DNA of 50,222 bases from JAJZJT01 sp049964655 (GCA_049964655.1 JBMFXC010000008.1:1-50222), one strand, 5' to 3'. Positions 16,053-25,021 are shown, counted from the first letter of the stretch. Notes: generated from the sequence alone by a model not told the origin. Program-made: numbers and translations.

Positions 16053-16778
16053 TCATCCCGTGGGGACCGCCCGAAGCGAACGGAGCCGGCGGTCGAGGTG
16101 GACCTCGATGGCCTCGATGGCGAGCGACGCCACCTCGTCGGTCACCGGTGAGCGGGGCTCGGCGAGCACCCCGGCCAGCCCGCCGCCGAGCACCCGCCGG
16201 AGGAGGTCGAGCGCGCCGGGGCTGAGGGGCCGTCCCCGCCGACACCGGGCGCACAGAGCACCGCCGTCGAGCAGGTCGAAGGCGACGAGGGAACCGGGGG
16301 CGGCCTCGCCGCAGGACGCACAAGCGTCCAGCACCGGTGCCGAGCCCTCCAACGCCAGCACTTTCAGGAAGAACGCCGGGGCCAGCAGGGGCGATGGCTG
16401 GCGGGCAAGGGCGCCCAGCGCACCTACCAGCATCACGTAGAGCGGCGGGTTGGCATGGCGCTCCTGGGACACCAGGTCGACGACCTCGAGCATCGACAGG
16501 GCGGCGCTGGTCCGGTCGAGGTCCTCCCGGATGACGCGGAAGGTGTCGATGACCTCGGCCTGGCTGACGATGTCGAGGTCACCCCGGCCCTGCCAGCCCA
16601 GGAACGACACGTGGCTGAAGGGCTCGAGCCGGGCGCCGAACTTCGAGCTGGTCCTGCGCACGCCCTTGGCCACTGCCCGCACCTTGCCGTGGCTGCGGGT
16701 CACGAGAGTGATGATGCGGTCGGCCTCGCCCAGGCGCATGGTGCGCAGCACCACGCCCTGGTCGCGGAAGTGGCTCAC
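16053..16778 (-). CDS. recO: DNA repair protein RecO
   Basis: 241 residues from the GTG at 16778, which overlaps the TGA of the preceding membrane-protein gene. It starts 'SHFRDQGVVLRTMRLGEADR', the RecO OB-fold N-terminus, with 'KFGARLEPFSHVSFLGWQGR' next; the C-terminal zinc-binding pair CxxC...CxxC is 'CASCGE' and 'CARCRRGRPLS'. RecO loads RecA on SSB-coated single strands with RecR. The uppS-recO neighbourhood is typical for actinobacteria, although here a small membrane gene has been placed between them. Confidence 0.95.
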   Translation of the reverse strand: MSHFRDQGVVLRTMRLGEADRIITLVTRSHGKVRAVAKGVRRTSSKFGARLEPFSHVSFLGWQGRGDLDIVSQAEVIDTFRVIREDLDRTSAALSMLEVVDLVSQERHANPPLYVMLVGALGALARQPSPLLAPAFFLKVLALEGSAPVLDACASCGEAAPGSLVAFDLLDGGALCARCRRGRPLSPGALDLLRRVLGGGLAGVLAEPRSPVTDEVASLAIEAIEVHLDRRLRSLRAVPTG

Positions 16779-17259
16779 GCCTCGTCGCGCCCCGGGGGAC
16801 GGTTCCGGAGGAAGCCGCCGCCGGCGATGAGGAGGAGGACTACCGGGGGCAGCACGACCACCGGCAGGATGGCGTTGAAGCCGGCCACCGCCATGAGCAC
16901 CGTCCCGGCGTAGAGGAGGATGCCACCGACCACGCCGATGACGATCCACACGCCCCCGGCGTCGCCGGGGGCGGCACGGCCCCGGGGGGCCCAGCCGGCA
17001 CGGCCCCGGGGGGCCCAGGCGGCACGGCCCCGGGGGGCCCAGGCGGCACGGCCCCGGGGGGCCCAGGCGGCACGNNNNNNNNNNNNNNNNNNNNNNNNNN
17101 NNNNNNNNNNNNNNNNNNNNNNNNNNNNNNNNNNNNNNNNNNNNNNNNNNNNNNNNNNNNNNNNNNNNNNNNNNCGGCACGGCCCCGGGGGGCCCAGGCG
17201 GCACGGCCCCGGGGGGCCCAGGCGGCACGGCCCCGGGGGGCCCGCTCGGGCGTCGTCAT
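16775..17259 (-). CDS. Small two-helix membrane protein with N-terminal APRGRAAW repeats (scaffold gap inside)
   Basis: The ATG at 17259 overlaps the uppS TGA (ATGA) and the TGA at 16775 overlaps the recO GTG, so the gene fits exactly between two coupled genes. The N-terminus 'MTTPERAPRGRAAWAP' continues as tandem octapeptides APRGRAAW, is cut by 100 N, resumes as the same octapeptides in another frame, and ends with 'GDAGGVWIVIGVVGGILLYA', a second hydrophobic helix and 'NRPPGRDEA'. A real gap of 17+24k bases satisfies both frame and repeat phase. The two hydrophobic segments suggest a membrane anchor with a basic repeat domain. I do not recognise a family and assign no function. Confidence 0.75.
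16973..17246. repeat. 24-bp coding tandem array interrupted by a scaffold gap (17075-17174)
   Basis: At least four full copies lie left of the gap and nearly three to its right, almost identical, each with CGGCACGGCCCCGGGG. Translated on the minus strand each copy is the octapeptide APRGRAAW. True copy number is unknown. Confidence 0.97.
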
Positions 17260-18071
17260 GACACCCCGCCGTAGCGGCGGTTGCGCCGCTGGTACTCGGC
17301 CACCGCGGCGAAGAGATGCTGGCGTCGGAAGTCGGGCCAGAGCACGTCGGTGAAGACGAGCTCGCTGTAGGCGATCTGCCAGAGCAGGAAGTTCGAGATC
17401 CGGAACTCACCCGACGTCCGCACCACGAGGTCGGGGTCGGGCTGGTCGGGCTGGTAGAGCCGGGTGCGGATCGCCCGTTCGTCGACGCGTCCGGCAGGAA
17501 CACCGTCGGCGACCAGGGAGCGCACGGCATCCACGATCTCGGCGCGCCCGCCGTAGTTGAACGCCATGGTGAGCGTCATCCTCCGGTTGCCGGCCGTCAG
17601 CTCGGTCGACTCGTCCATCCGGCGGAGGACCCGGCGGGGCACCCTCCAGTCGCGACGGCCGGCGAAACGAATCCGCACCCCCTTCTCGTGCAGCTCGTCG
17701 CGACGGGTGACGAGGAGGCGCTCGTTGAACCCCATCAGGTACCGCACTTCGTCGGCCGGTCTTCGCCAGTTCTCGGTCGAGAAGGCATACATGGTGAGCC
17801 ACGAGATGCCGAGCTCGAGGGCGCCCTCGACGGCGTCCAGCAAGGCCGTTTCGCCCGCCGCGTGCCCCTCGGTCCGGGCCAGGCCCCGACGACTGGCCCA
17901 CCGACCGTTGCCGTCCATCACGCAGGCCACGTGCACGGGGATACGTCCGGAGACCACCTCGCTCAGCTCGACCACCGGTGCCCCGGCCGGAGCAGGCCCG
18001 TCCACGGCAGACACCGCGCCGACAGGGTCGGCAACACCCACGTCGCGTGGGCCGGGCACGTCTGTTCGCAC
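17256..18071 (-). CDS. uppS: Isoprenyl transferase (undecaprenyl/decaprenyl diphosphate synthase, cis type)
   Basis: 271 residues. The cis-prenyltransferase signature 'VACVMDGNGRWASRRG' contains the catalytic Asp, followed by 'YAFSTENWRRPADEV', 'FNYGGRAEIVDAV' and 'DLVVRTSGEFRISNFLLWQ'. It extends farnesyl-type diphosphate with isopentenyl diphosphate to make the lipid carrier for cell-wall synthesis. An unconserved N-terminal stretch of about 45 residues precedes the core. TAGGTT sits six bases before the GTG, indicating a leaderless mRNA. The gene is divergent from dinG. Confidence 0.95.
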   Translation of the reverse strand: MRTDVPGPRDVGVADPVGAVSAVDGPAPAGAPVVELSEVVSGRIPVHVACVMDGNGRWASRRGLARTEGHAAGETALLDAVEGALELGISWLTMYAFSTENWRRPADEVRYLMGFNERLLVTRRDELHEKGVRIRFAGRRDWRVPRRVLRRMDESTELTAGNRRMTLTMAFNYGGRAEIVDAVRSLVADGVPAGRVDERAIRTRLYQPDQPDPDLVVRTSGEFRISNFLLWQIAYSELVFTDVLWPDFRRQHLFAAVAEYQRRNRRYGGVS

Positions 18072-18150
18072 GGCGCGAACCTACTCCGTCACAGATCACA
18101 CCCGGTCGCAGCACGGCTGCCCCCGGAGCGGTCCGGGGTAGGGTCCGGCG
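18072..18150. promoter_or_regulatory. Divergent leaderless promoters of uppS and dinG
   Basis: On the minus strand TAGGTT (18083-18078) ends six bases before the uppS GTG. On the plus strand TAGGGT (18139-18144) ends six bases before the dinG ATG. Both fit TANNNT -10 hexamers with transcription starting at the start codon. No -35 is obvious. Confidence 0.6.
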
Positions 18151-20203
18151 ATGGTCACTGCTGCCGACACCCTGGCCCGGGTCACCGGCGCCCTGCCCGG
18201 CGGTGGAGAGGAACGTCCCGGTCAGGTACGCATGGCCGAGGCCGTCGAAGCAGCGATCACCAGCCGACGCCATCTGGTGGTGCAGGCCGGTACCGGAACG
18301 GGCAAGTCGCTGGCCTACCTGGTCCCTGCGCTCACCTCGGACACCAGGGTGGTGGTGGCCACAGCCACCAAGGCCCTTCAGGACCAGCTGGCAAGTAAGG
18401 ACGCTCCGCTCGTCGTCGACGCGCTCGGTGTCCCGGCCTCCGTCGCCGTGCTGAAGGGACGCAGCAACTACGTCTGCCGGCAGAAGGTGGCCGAGCTCGA
18501 CCGGCGCGCCGAGCTCCCCTTGGAGGGAGGTGCCGGACGGCTGGGTGCCCAGGTGGCCCGCCTGGCCGCCTGGGCTGGCCGGACCGACGTCGGGGACCGT
18601 GACGAGCTCGACTTCACCCCCGATCCCCGGGCGTGGGCGGCCGTCTCGACCACCGCGCGGGAGTGCCCGGGTGCCTTCCGCTGCCCGTCCGGGCACACCT
18701 GTCTGGCCGAGGCGGCACGCCAACGGGCGGCTGCCGCCGACGTGGTGGTGGTGAACACCCACCTCTACGGCGCCCACCTGGCAAGCGGCGGGGCCGTGCT
18801 CCCACCCCACGAGGTGGTCGTCTTCGACGAGGCCCACGAGGTCGAGGAGGTCATGACGACCAGCCTCGGCGTCGAGATCACTCCCGGCCGCTTCGGTGCC
18901 CTGGCCACGTCGACACGAGGGCTCCTCGCCGACCGACTCGGCGGTGCCGACCTCGTCGGAGACGTGGCGGCAACCGCCGAAGCCGTGGCGGCCGCTCTCG
19001 AACCCTGGGCGGGCAAGAGGCTCGTCGGGGCTCTCGGGACCAGCGGGGACGTCGGGACCAGCGGGGACGTCGGGNNNNNNNNNNNNNNNNNNNNNNNNNN
19101 NNNNNNNNNNNNNNNNNNNNNNNNNNNNNNNNNNNNNNNNNNNNNNNNNNNNNNNNNNNNNNNNNNNNNNNNNNGTCGGGACCAGCGGGGACGTCGGGCG
19201 AGTGCTCGACCTCGCCCGCGGCCGGGTGAGCCGTTTGGTCGACGAGCTCCGGGGAGCCGAACGCGATGCGGCAGGAGCCGACGATGCCGAGGGGCGGGCC
19301 CGACGCGACCGCGCCCTGCTCTCCGCCGGTCACCTGCTCGAGGACCTCGGCCGCGTAGCCGTGGCATCCGACGACGAAGTGGCCTGGGTCGACGGGGCGG
19401 CGACGAGCCCGGTGTTGCGGCTCTCCCCGATCGACGTGGCCCCGGTACTGAGGGAGCGGCTCTTCAGCCACGTCACGGCGGTACTGACGTCGGCCACCGT
19501 GCCCGTCGGGACGATCGCCCGGCTCGGGCTACCGCCGGAGACGAGCGACGAGCTCGACGTCGGGAGCCCGTTCGACTACCGCTCCCATGCGCTCCTCTAC
19601 GTCGCCACCGCACTCCCCGACCGGCGTCGGCCCGAAGCCGAGCCGGCCATCCACGACGAGCTCGAGGTGCTGATCCGGGCGGCGGGCGGTCGGACGCTCG
19701 CCCTCTTCACCAGCTGGAGGGCCATGACCGCCGCCGTCGAGGCGCTCCGCCCCCGCCTCGACCTGCCGGTGCTCGCCCAACCCGACCTCCCCAAGACCGC
19801 CCTGGTCGAACGGTTCCGAGCAGACGAGACGGCCTCGCTCTTCGCCACCCTCGGGTTCTGGCAGGGGGTAGACGTCCCGGGACGGACCCTCTCGCTCGTC
19901 ACCATCGACCGCATCCCCTTCCCCCGCCCTGACGATCCGGTCCTCGAGGCCCGCCGAGAGCGGGCCGGTCAGCGGGCGTTCGCCGAGATCGACCTGCCCC
20001 GCGCCGGGACCCTGCTCGCCCAGGGGGCCGGGCGCCTCGTGCGCACGGCGGAGGACCGGGGCGTCGTCGCCGTGCTCGACCGCCGGCTCGCCACCGCTAC
20101 CTACCGCTCAACACTGCTCGCTCGGGTGCCACCCATGCGGCGGACCACCGATCGGGACGAGGTGTGCGCCTTCCTGGCCGGCCTTTCCCGCGAGGACGGA
20201 TAG
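18151..20203 (+). CDS. dinG: DinG-family ATP-dependent DNA helicase (Fe-S type) with GTSGDV repeats
   Basis: A superfamily 2 helicase of the XPD/DinG type, which unwinds DNA 5'-3' in repair. Walker A is at residues 47-53 ('QAGTGTGKS'), DEAH at 226-229 ('VVFDEAHEVEEV'), and four cysteines at 109, 172, 178 and 184 fit the Fe-S cluster. C-terminal helicase motifs include 'VLTSATVPVG' and 'ATLGFWQGVDVPG'. In the middle an array of the hexapeptide GTSGDV is interrupted by 100 N; the frame before the gap and the frame after it differ, and a real gap of 12+18k bases joins them. The ATG is placed by the TAGGGT promoter six bases upstream. Confidence 0.92.
19036..19198. repeat. 18-bp coding tandem array in dinG, interrupted by a scaffold gap (19075-19174)
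   Basis: Unit GGGACCAGCGGGGACGTC: two copies before and at least one after the N run. It encodes GTSGDV. The phase at both gap edges requires 12+18k missing bases. Confidence 0.96.
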
Positions 20204-20256
20204 GCAACCGGGCCCACCCGACAGGCCGGGCCGGCCCCTGACCACCTCCGAGCCTC

Positions 20257-21237
20257 CTACAGTCCCAGGCGGTCGAGGGCGTCGTCCCGCTGCTGCCACC
20301 GCTTCTCGACCCGGACAAAGAGCTCGAGGTAGGCGCCCGGGGGCAACTGGCTTCGGACCGCCGAGCCGACGGCCTTGAGCGTCGCTCCGCCCTTGCCGAT
20401 CACGATGCCTTTCTGCGAGTCGCGTTCGACGAGCACCTCGCAACGCACCAACGGCCACTCCCACTCGGTGACCCGGCAGGCGATGCTGTGGGGCAGCTCC
20501 TCGTCGAGACGGGCGAGGAGCTGCTCACGCACGAGGTCGGCCACCCATGCGCCTTCGCTCGTGTCCCGAACCATGTCGTCGGGGTAGTAGGCGGGCCCTG
20601 CGGGCATGCGTGCCACCACGGCAGCGACGAGCGCGTCGAGACCTCGTCCCGTCGACGCCGAGACGGGGAAGACCTCGTAGGGCGCCGGCCCGTCGACGCC
20701 GAGCGCTGCCCAGGCGGCCTCGGCTGCTTCGGCGACCTGGGCCAGCCGGGTCGCCACCTGGGAGCGGGGCGCCGCGTCGACCTTGTTCACCACCACCAGC
20801 ACGGGGGCAGCAGCGGAACGAGGCCCCGGGCTCGCGGAACGAGGCCCCGGGCTCGCGGCAAGGGAACTCGTCGGCGGTCCCGTCGGCGTGGCTCGAGCCC
20901 GCCGGATGGCGTCGCCGAGGACGCGCCGGTCGCCCGGTCCGACGGAAGCCGTGGCATCGACCACCACCACCACGGCGTCGACGTCATCCAGCGAGGCGGC
21001 AGCTGCTTCGTTCATCCGACTGCCCAGTGCCGAGCGTGGCTTGTGGATCCCCGGCGTGTCGACGAACACCACCTGGACGTCCCCGGCATGCAGGACACCC
21101 CGCACGGCGGAGCGCGTGGTGTTCGGGCGTGGCGAGGTGATGGTGACCTTGGTGCCGACGATCCGGTTGACGAGCGTCGACTTGCCCACGTTGGGCCGGC
21201 CGACCACGGCACAGAAGCCCGACCGGCGGACCGTCAC
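20257..21237 (-). CDS. era: GTPase Era with a repeat insertion in the G domain
   Basis: 326 residues from the GTG at 21237, which overlaps the stop of the CorC-like gene. G1 is 'GRPNVGKST' (13-21), G3 is 'VDTPGIHKP', G4 is 'NKVD', and the C-terminal KH domain has 'GIVIGKGGATLKAVG'. Era binds the 3' end of 16S rRNA and assists 30S assembly. Between the switch region and G4 an Ala/Ser/Pro-rich insertion of about 25 residues includes a duplicated heptapeptide SPGPRSA. The gene closes a phoH-ybeY-corC-era run and converges on dinG. Confidence 0.96.
   Translation of the reverse strand: MTVRRSGFCAVVGRPNVGKSTLVNRIVGTKVTITSPRPNTTRSAVRGVLHAGDVQVVFVDTPGIHKPRSALGSRMNEAAAASLDDVDAVVVVVDATASVGPGDRRVLGDAIRRARATPTGPPTSSLAASPGPRSASPGPRSAAAPVLVVVNKVDAAPRSQVATRLAQVAEAAEAAWAALGVDGPAPYEVFPVSASTGRGLDALVAAVVARMPAGPAYYPDDMVRDTSEGAWVADLVREQLLARLDEELPHSIACRVTEWEWPLVRCEVLVERDSQKGIVIGKGGATLKAVGSAVRSQLPPGAYLELFVRVEKRWQQRDDALDRLGL
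20813..20854. repeat. Two copies of a 21-bp coding repeat in era
   Basis: Exact copies at 20813-20833 and 20834-20854, each beginning GCGGAACGAGGCCCCGGG. They encode SPGPRSA twice just before the G4 motif strand. Confidence 0.95.
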
Positions 21238-22553
21238 GGCAGCCGACCGTCGTCGGCGTCGGCCCCCGACCCGTCGACCGGCGCGACGCGGACCCGATCG
21301 ATGGTCCGGCCGGTGACCCGTTCGGCCACCAGGCGGTGCCGGGCCACGGCGACCTCCTCCCCGGCGGCGGGCACGTGCCCGAGGAGGTCGAGGACGAGCC
21401 CGCCCACGGTGTCCCACGCCCCAGTGGGAAGCTCGGCACCGAGGAGCTCGTTCACCTCGTCGACCCCCATGCGCCCGGAGACGCTGACCTCGCCGTCGGC
21501 CAGCCGGACGAACGGGGGCTCCTCGACGTCGAACTCGTCGACGATCTCCCCCACCAGCTCCTCGATCAGGTCCTCGAGGGTGACGACACCGGCCGTGCCG
21601 CCGTACTCGTCGACGACGACCGCCAAATGGAAGGAGGCCGCTTGCATCTCCCGCATGAGCTGGGCGACCCGCTTCGTCTCGGGCACGAAGTGGGCGGCGC
21701 GCACGTGGTCCTGCACGGGTTCGGAGGCGTGCCCGGAGCGGACCGCCCGCACGAGGTCCTTGGTGTAAGCGATCCCGACCACGTCATCGGCGCTTCCGTC
21801 GACCACCGGGAGCCGGCTGTAGCCAGCCTCGAGGGCGACGTCGAGGGCGGCCTCGACCGTGTCGTGGGCATCGGCGGAGACCATGGCCGGACGCGGCACC
21901 ATCACCTCCCGCACGACGGTGTCGCCGAAGTCGATGATCGAGTGGATGAGGGCTCGCTCCTCGCGCTCGATGACGGCGCCCTCGACGGCCACGTCTGCCA
22001 TGGCCAGCAGCTCGGACTCGGTCACCTCCCCGCCGGCCGGGCTCCGGCCGCCGATGAGGGCGTTGGCGATGCCGTTCAGCCCGACCGACACCATCCGAAC
22101 GGGCCAGAACGACACGAGCGCCGCCACCAGGGGCGCGCTGAACAACGCGGCCCGCTCGGGGTGGCGGACGGCCCAGTTCTTCGGCACGGCCTCGCCCAGC
22201 ACGAAGATGACGGCGATCTCGAAGGCGGTGGCGATGACCACGCCCCAGGCGCCGAACCACTCGGAGGCCAGCAGGCCGACCAGGGTCGCCACCACCAGCT
22301 GGCACACGAGGACACCGAGGATCACCGGATTGAGGAACCCTTGCGGGTCGGTGCTCAGTCGGACGAGCAGGCGCGCCCCGCGCCGGCCCTCGTCGGCCAG
22401 GCCGAGCGCCTTGGCCCTCGACATCCGCACCAGGCTCGTCTCGGCCACGGCCAGGAGCGCCGACGCGGCGAGGAGGACGACCACCGTGACCACGATGGCG
22501 ACGTCACCCGCGCTGAAGTGGGACCCCGTCACCGTGGCCCCGGAGACGCTCAC
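21234..22553 (-). CDS. Hemolysin-family/CorC-type protein (CNNM + CBS pair + CorC_HlyC domains)
   Basis: 439 residues. A CNNM (DUF21) membrane domain with about three to four helices (25-190) is followed by two CBS motifs (about 205-335; 'VMVPRPAMVSADAHDTVEAA' and 'YGGTAGVVTLEDLIEELVGE') and a CorC_HlyC domain at the C-terminus ('LADGEVSVSGRMGVDEVNEL'). These proteins are linked to magnesium or cobalt homeostasis; the old hemolysin name is misleading. It overlaps ybeY at its start and era at its stop by four bases, so all three are translationally coupled. Confidence 0.93.
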   Translation of the reverse strand: MSVSGATVTGSHFSAGDVAIVVTVVVLLAASALLAVAETSLVRMSRAKALGLADEGRRGARLLVRLSTDPQGFLNPVILGVLVCQLVVATLVGLLASEWFGAWGVVIATAFEIAVIFVLGEAVPKNWAVRHPERAALFSAPLVAALVSFWPVRMVSVGLNGIANALIGGRSPAGGEVTESELLAMADVAVEGAVIEREERALIHSIIDFGDTVVREVMVPRPAMVSADAHDTVEAALDVALEAGYSRLPVVDGSADDVVGIAYTKDLVRAVRSGHASEPVQDHVRAAHFVPETKRVAQLMREMQAASFHLAVVVDEYGGTAGVVTLEDLIEELVGEIVDEFDVEEPPFVRLADGEVSVSGRMGVDEVNELLGAELPTGAWDTVGGLVLDLLGHVPAAGEEVAVARHRLVAERVTGRTIDRVRVAPVDGSGADADDGRLP

Positions 22554-23053
22554 GCCGATCGGTGGAACCGGGCCAGCAGCTCGCGCTCCCGCCGCTCCAT
22601 GCGCTCGGCCTCCCCGTCGTCCTCGTGGTCCATGCCGAGCAGGTGCAGGATGCCGTGCACGACGAGCAACGCCACCTCGTCGTCGGCACCGACCTCGTGG
22701 TCGACAGCGTTCCGGGTGGCGACCGCCGGGCAGATCACCACGTCGCCGACCAGTCGGGGAGGCTCGGGCTCGGGCTCGGTCGACAACGGACCAGGTGTGC
22801 CCCGGTCGGGTGTGCGCCCGGCGGGCTCGTCCTCGTCGTCGATGGGGAACGCCAGCACGTCAGTCGGACCGCTGCGCCCGAGGAACCGCTCGTTGAGGAC
22901 GGCAATGGTGTCCTCGTCCACGAAGAGCAGCGACACCTCGGCGTCCGACGTGATCCCTTCGGCTTCGAGCACCGCGGCAGCAAGCGCGGACCAGCGCCGC
23001 AGGTCGACGGGGTGGTCCGACTGTTCGTCCGCGGCGTGCACGTCAACGGCCAC
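22550..23053 (-). CDS. ybeY: Endoribonuclease YbeY (16S rRNA maturation)
   Basis: 167 residues with the metal-binding motif H-G-x-L-H-L-x-G-x-D-H ('HGILHLLGMDHEDD'), whose three histidines hold zinc. YbeY trims the 3' end of 16S rRNA and takes part in 70S quality control. The GTG start at 23053 lies inside the 3' end of phoH, with AGGAGG upstream within phoH, and the stop overlaps the CorC-like start. A slightly acidic, Pro-rich insertion (about 75-100) precedes the motif. Confidence 0.95.
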   Translation of the reverse strand: MAVDVHAADEQSDHPVDLRRWSALAAAVLEAEGITSDAEVSLLFVDEDTIAVLNERFLGRSGPTDVLAFPIDDEDEPAGRTPDRGTPGPLSTEPEPEPPRLVGDVVICPAVATRNAVDHEVGADDEVALLVVHGILHLLGMDHEDDGEAERMERRERELLARFHRSA

Positions 23054-24023
23054 GGCTGTCCTCCTGGCCCTGACCCGCGGTGGCCGCCCCGCGCTCGTAG
23101 GCGTCGACGATCTCGGCCACGATCCGGTGCCGGACGACGTCGCGTCGTCCGAGGTGGACGAAGGCCAGGCCGTCCACCCCGGCCAGGAGCTCCTCGAGGC
23201 CGGCCAACCCCGACCGCCCTCCGGTCACGTCGACCTGGGTCACGTCGCCGGTGACCACCGCCTTGGAGCCGAACCCGATGCGAGTCAGGAACATCTTCAT
23301 CTGCTCGGGCGTGGTGTTCTGGGCCTCGTCGAGGATGATGAAGCTGTCGTTCAGGGTCCGGCCTCGCATGAAGGCCAGGGGGGCCACCTCGACCGTGCCG
23401 CGCTCGAGCAGGCGCTGGGCACCCTCGGGCTCGAGGAGGTCGTAGAGCGCGTCGTAGAGCGGACGAAGGTACGGGTCGACCTTGGCCATCAGGTCGCCGG
23501 GCAGGAACCCGAGACGCTCCCCCGCCTCGACCGCTGGCCGGGTGAGGATGATCCGGTTGACCTGGTGGGCCTGGAGCGCCTGGACCGCCAGGGCCACGGC
23601 GAGGTACGACTTGCCCGTCCCTGCCGGCCCGATCCCGAACGTGACGATGTTGGTGGCGATGGCGTCGGTGTAGCGCTTCTGTCCTGCCGTCTTCGGCCGC
23701 ACCGCCCGGCCCCGCGCCGAGCGGAGCAGCTCGGAGGTGAGCACCTCGGACGGCCGGACGTCCTCGTGGAGCATGTCGATGCTGCGACCGACTTGGGTGG
23801 CGTCGAGACCTTGACCCGACTCGAGGAGCAGGATCAGCTCCTCGAAGAGGCGACCAACCCGCTCGGCGCCGTCACCCTCGATGGAGATCTCGTTGCCCCG
23901 CACCACGATCCGGACGCCGGCGAACGCCTGCTCGACCAGGCGCAGCAGTTCGTCGCGCTGGCCCAGCAGCCCGGCCATGAGGTGGTTTCCGGGAACGAGG
24001 ATCTTGACCTGGGTAGACGGCAC
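23043..24023 (-). CDS. phoH: PhoH-like ATPase (PhoL)
   Basis: 326 residues from the GTG at 24023. An N-terminal KH-like region ('FAGVRIVVRGNEISIEGDG') precedes a P-loop ATPase with Walker A 'GIGPAGTGKSYLAVALAV' and Walker B-like 'SFIILDEAQNTTPEQMKMF'. PhoH proteins are ATPases thought to act with YbeY in RNA metabolism, which the ybeY overlap here supports. Alternative longer starts exist, since the frame is open to 24356, but the conserved sequence begins at 'STQVKILVPGN'. Confidence 0.94.
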   Translation of the reverse strand: MPSTQVKILVPGNHLMAGLLGQRDELLRLVEQAFAGVRIVVRGNEISIEGDGAERVGRLFEELILLLESGQGLDATQVGRSIDMLHEDVRPSEVLTSELLRSARGRAVRPKTAGQKRYTDAIATNIVTFGIGPAGTGKSYLAVALAVQALQAHQVNRIILTRPAVEAGERLGFLPGDLMAKVDPYLRPLYDALYDLLEPEGAQRLLERGTVEVAPLAFMRGRTLNDSFIILDEAQNTTPEQMKMFLTRIGFGSKAVVTGDVTQVDVTGGRSGLAGLEELLAGVDGLAFVHLGRRDVVRHRIVAEIVDAYERGAATAGQGQEDSRGR

Positions 24024-24222
24024 GGGCGCTCGGCCACAACCTACCAGCCCAGACACCGAGGACGACCGGTGGCGGGACGGGAGCCGACCACCGGCCACGA
24101 CCGCCCTCGCTGCGCAGAGAGTGGGCGCTTCGCAGGCAGGGGGCGCTGCGCAACCTCTGGGCCCCCAACGGCTCGTCGGACCTCTGGGAGCACCGCCAGG
24201 CGGGCGGGCATGCCCCCCGCCG
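24024..24222. other. Gene-free stretch between HIT gene and phoH
   Basis: About 200 bp of GC-rich DNA with short repeated GCGC-rich pieces (around 24110-24165). TAGGTT at about 24036-24041 on the minus strand could be a -10 for phoH. No gene or clear terminator seen. Confidence 0.4.
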
Positions 24223-24603
24223 TCATCCCGGAGGCCACTCGAGACGCCGGCCGGCCAGGACGTGCAGGTGGAGGTGGGGCACCGAATTGAGCGCGTCGGG
24301 ACCGACGTTGGCCACCAGTCGGTAGCCACGGTCGGGACCGCCCACCCCTTCGGCATCGGCCACCGCCCGGGCGGCGGCGAACAGGGCAGCGATCTCGACA
24401 GCGTGCTCGGGGGTCACCTCGGCAGCGTTGGTGATGTGGCGACGGGGCACGACGAGCACGTGGACCGGCGCCGCCGGGTTGATGTCCCGGAACGCAACCG
24501 CGTGGTCGTCCGACCAGACGACCTCGGCGGGCACGTCGCCGGCCACGATCCCGCAAAAGAGGCAACCGTCCATCCGGTCTCCGTCTGTCGCCGGAGCGCT
24601 CAC
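24223..24603 (-). CDS. HIT-family nucleotide hydrolase/transferase
   Basis: Up to 126 residues (116 if the internal ATG of 'MDGCLFCGIVAGDVPAEVV' is used). The zinc-binding 'CLFC' start and the histidine triad 'HLHLHVLAG' near the C-terminus mark the Hint/PKCI branch, which hydrolyses nucleoside phosphoramidates. The GTG at 24603 overlaps the stop of the upstream HTH gene (GTGA). It sits 199 bp ahead of phoH, a common actinobacterial neighbour. Confidence 0.93.
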   Translation of the reverse strand: MSAPATDGDRMDGCLFCGIVAGDVPAEVVWSDDHAVAFRDINPAAPVHVLVVPRRHITNAAEVTPEHAVEIAALFAAARAVADAEGVGGPDRGYRLVANVGPDALNSVPHLHLHVLAGRRLEWPPG

Positions 24604-24860
24604 GAAGCCCGCCCGCCCTCGGTGCGGCGGGCTCCACGCGGCGAACCTTTGACCTCGGGGTAGAGATGCTCGAGAGATCCCGGTTCGATGCGCGAGGCCT
24701 CGATGAACTGCTCGACGTCGCGCTGCTGCAGTCGGATGACCCGACCGAACTTGTAGGCGACAAGATCGCCCTCGTCGATGAACCGGTACAGGCTCCGCAA
24801 CGTGACGCCGAGCTGGGCGGCCGCTTCCTTGGTGCTGAGCCAGCGGATCTCGTCAGTCAT
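24600..24860 (-). CDS. Small MerR/excisionase-like helix-turn-helix DNA-binding protein
   Basis: 86 residues. 'WLSTKEAAAQLGVTLRSLYR' is a winged HTH of the excisionase/MerR type, followed by 'FIDEGDLVAYKFGRVIRLQQ' and 'DVEQFIEASRIEPGSLEHL'. Proteins of this size and type, including BldC, are common chromosomal regulators in actinobacteria; no integrase or phage gene is nearby, so a true excisionase is unlikely. Upstream on the minus strand TATAAC (about 24890) may be its -10. It overlaps the HIT gene by four bases. Confidence 0.88.
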   Translation of the reverse strand: MTDEIRWLSTKEAAAQLGVTLRSLYRFIDEGDLVAYKFGRVIRLQQRDVEQFIEASRIEPGSLEHLYPEVKGSPRGARRTEGGRAS

Positions 24861-25021
24861 GGTCGGACCGTCCCATTACGGAGTAGTTATAGCTTCCCAC
24901 GTCCCGGGGTCCGCTCCAACCCGCACCGTTGAGCGTCGGTCCGGGGACCACCACTGGCCCACCGGCCCACCGGCCCAGAGCCGGCCCGGTCAGCCCAGCC
25001 CGCCCGGCTGTCGTGCCCAGG

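Noticed and set aside
24600..24860. Phage excisionase marking a mobile element
   Set aside because: The HTH fits, but there is no integrase, attachment repeat or other mobile gene nearby, and the gene is coupled to a HIT housekeeping gene.
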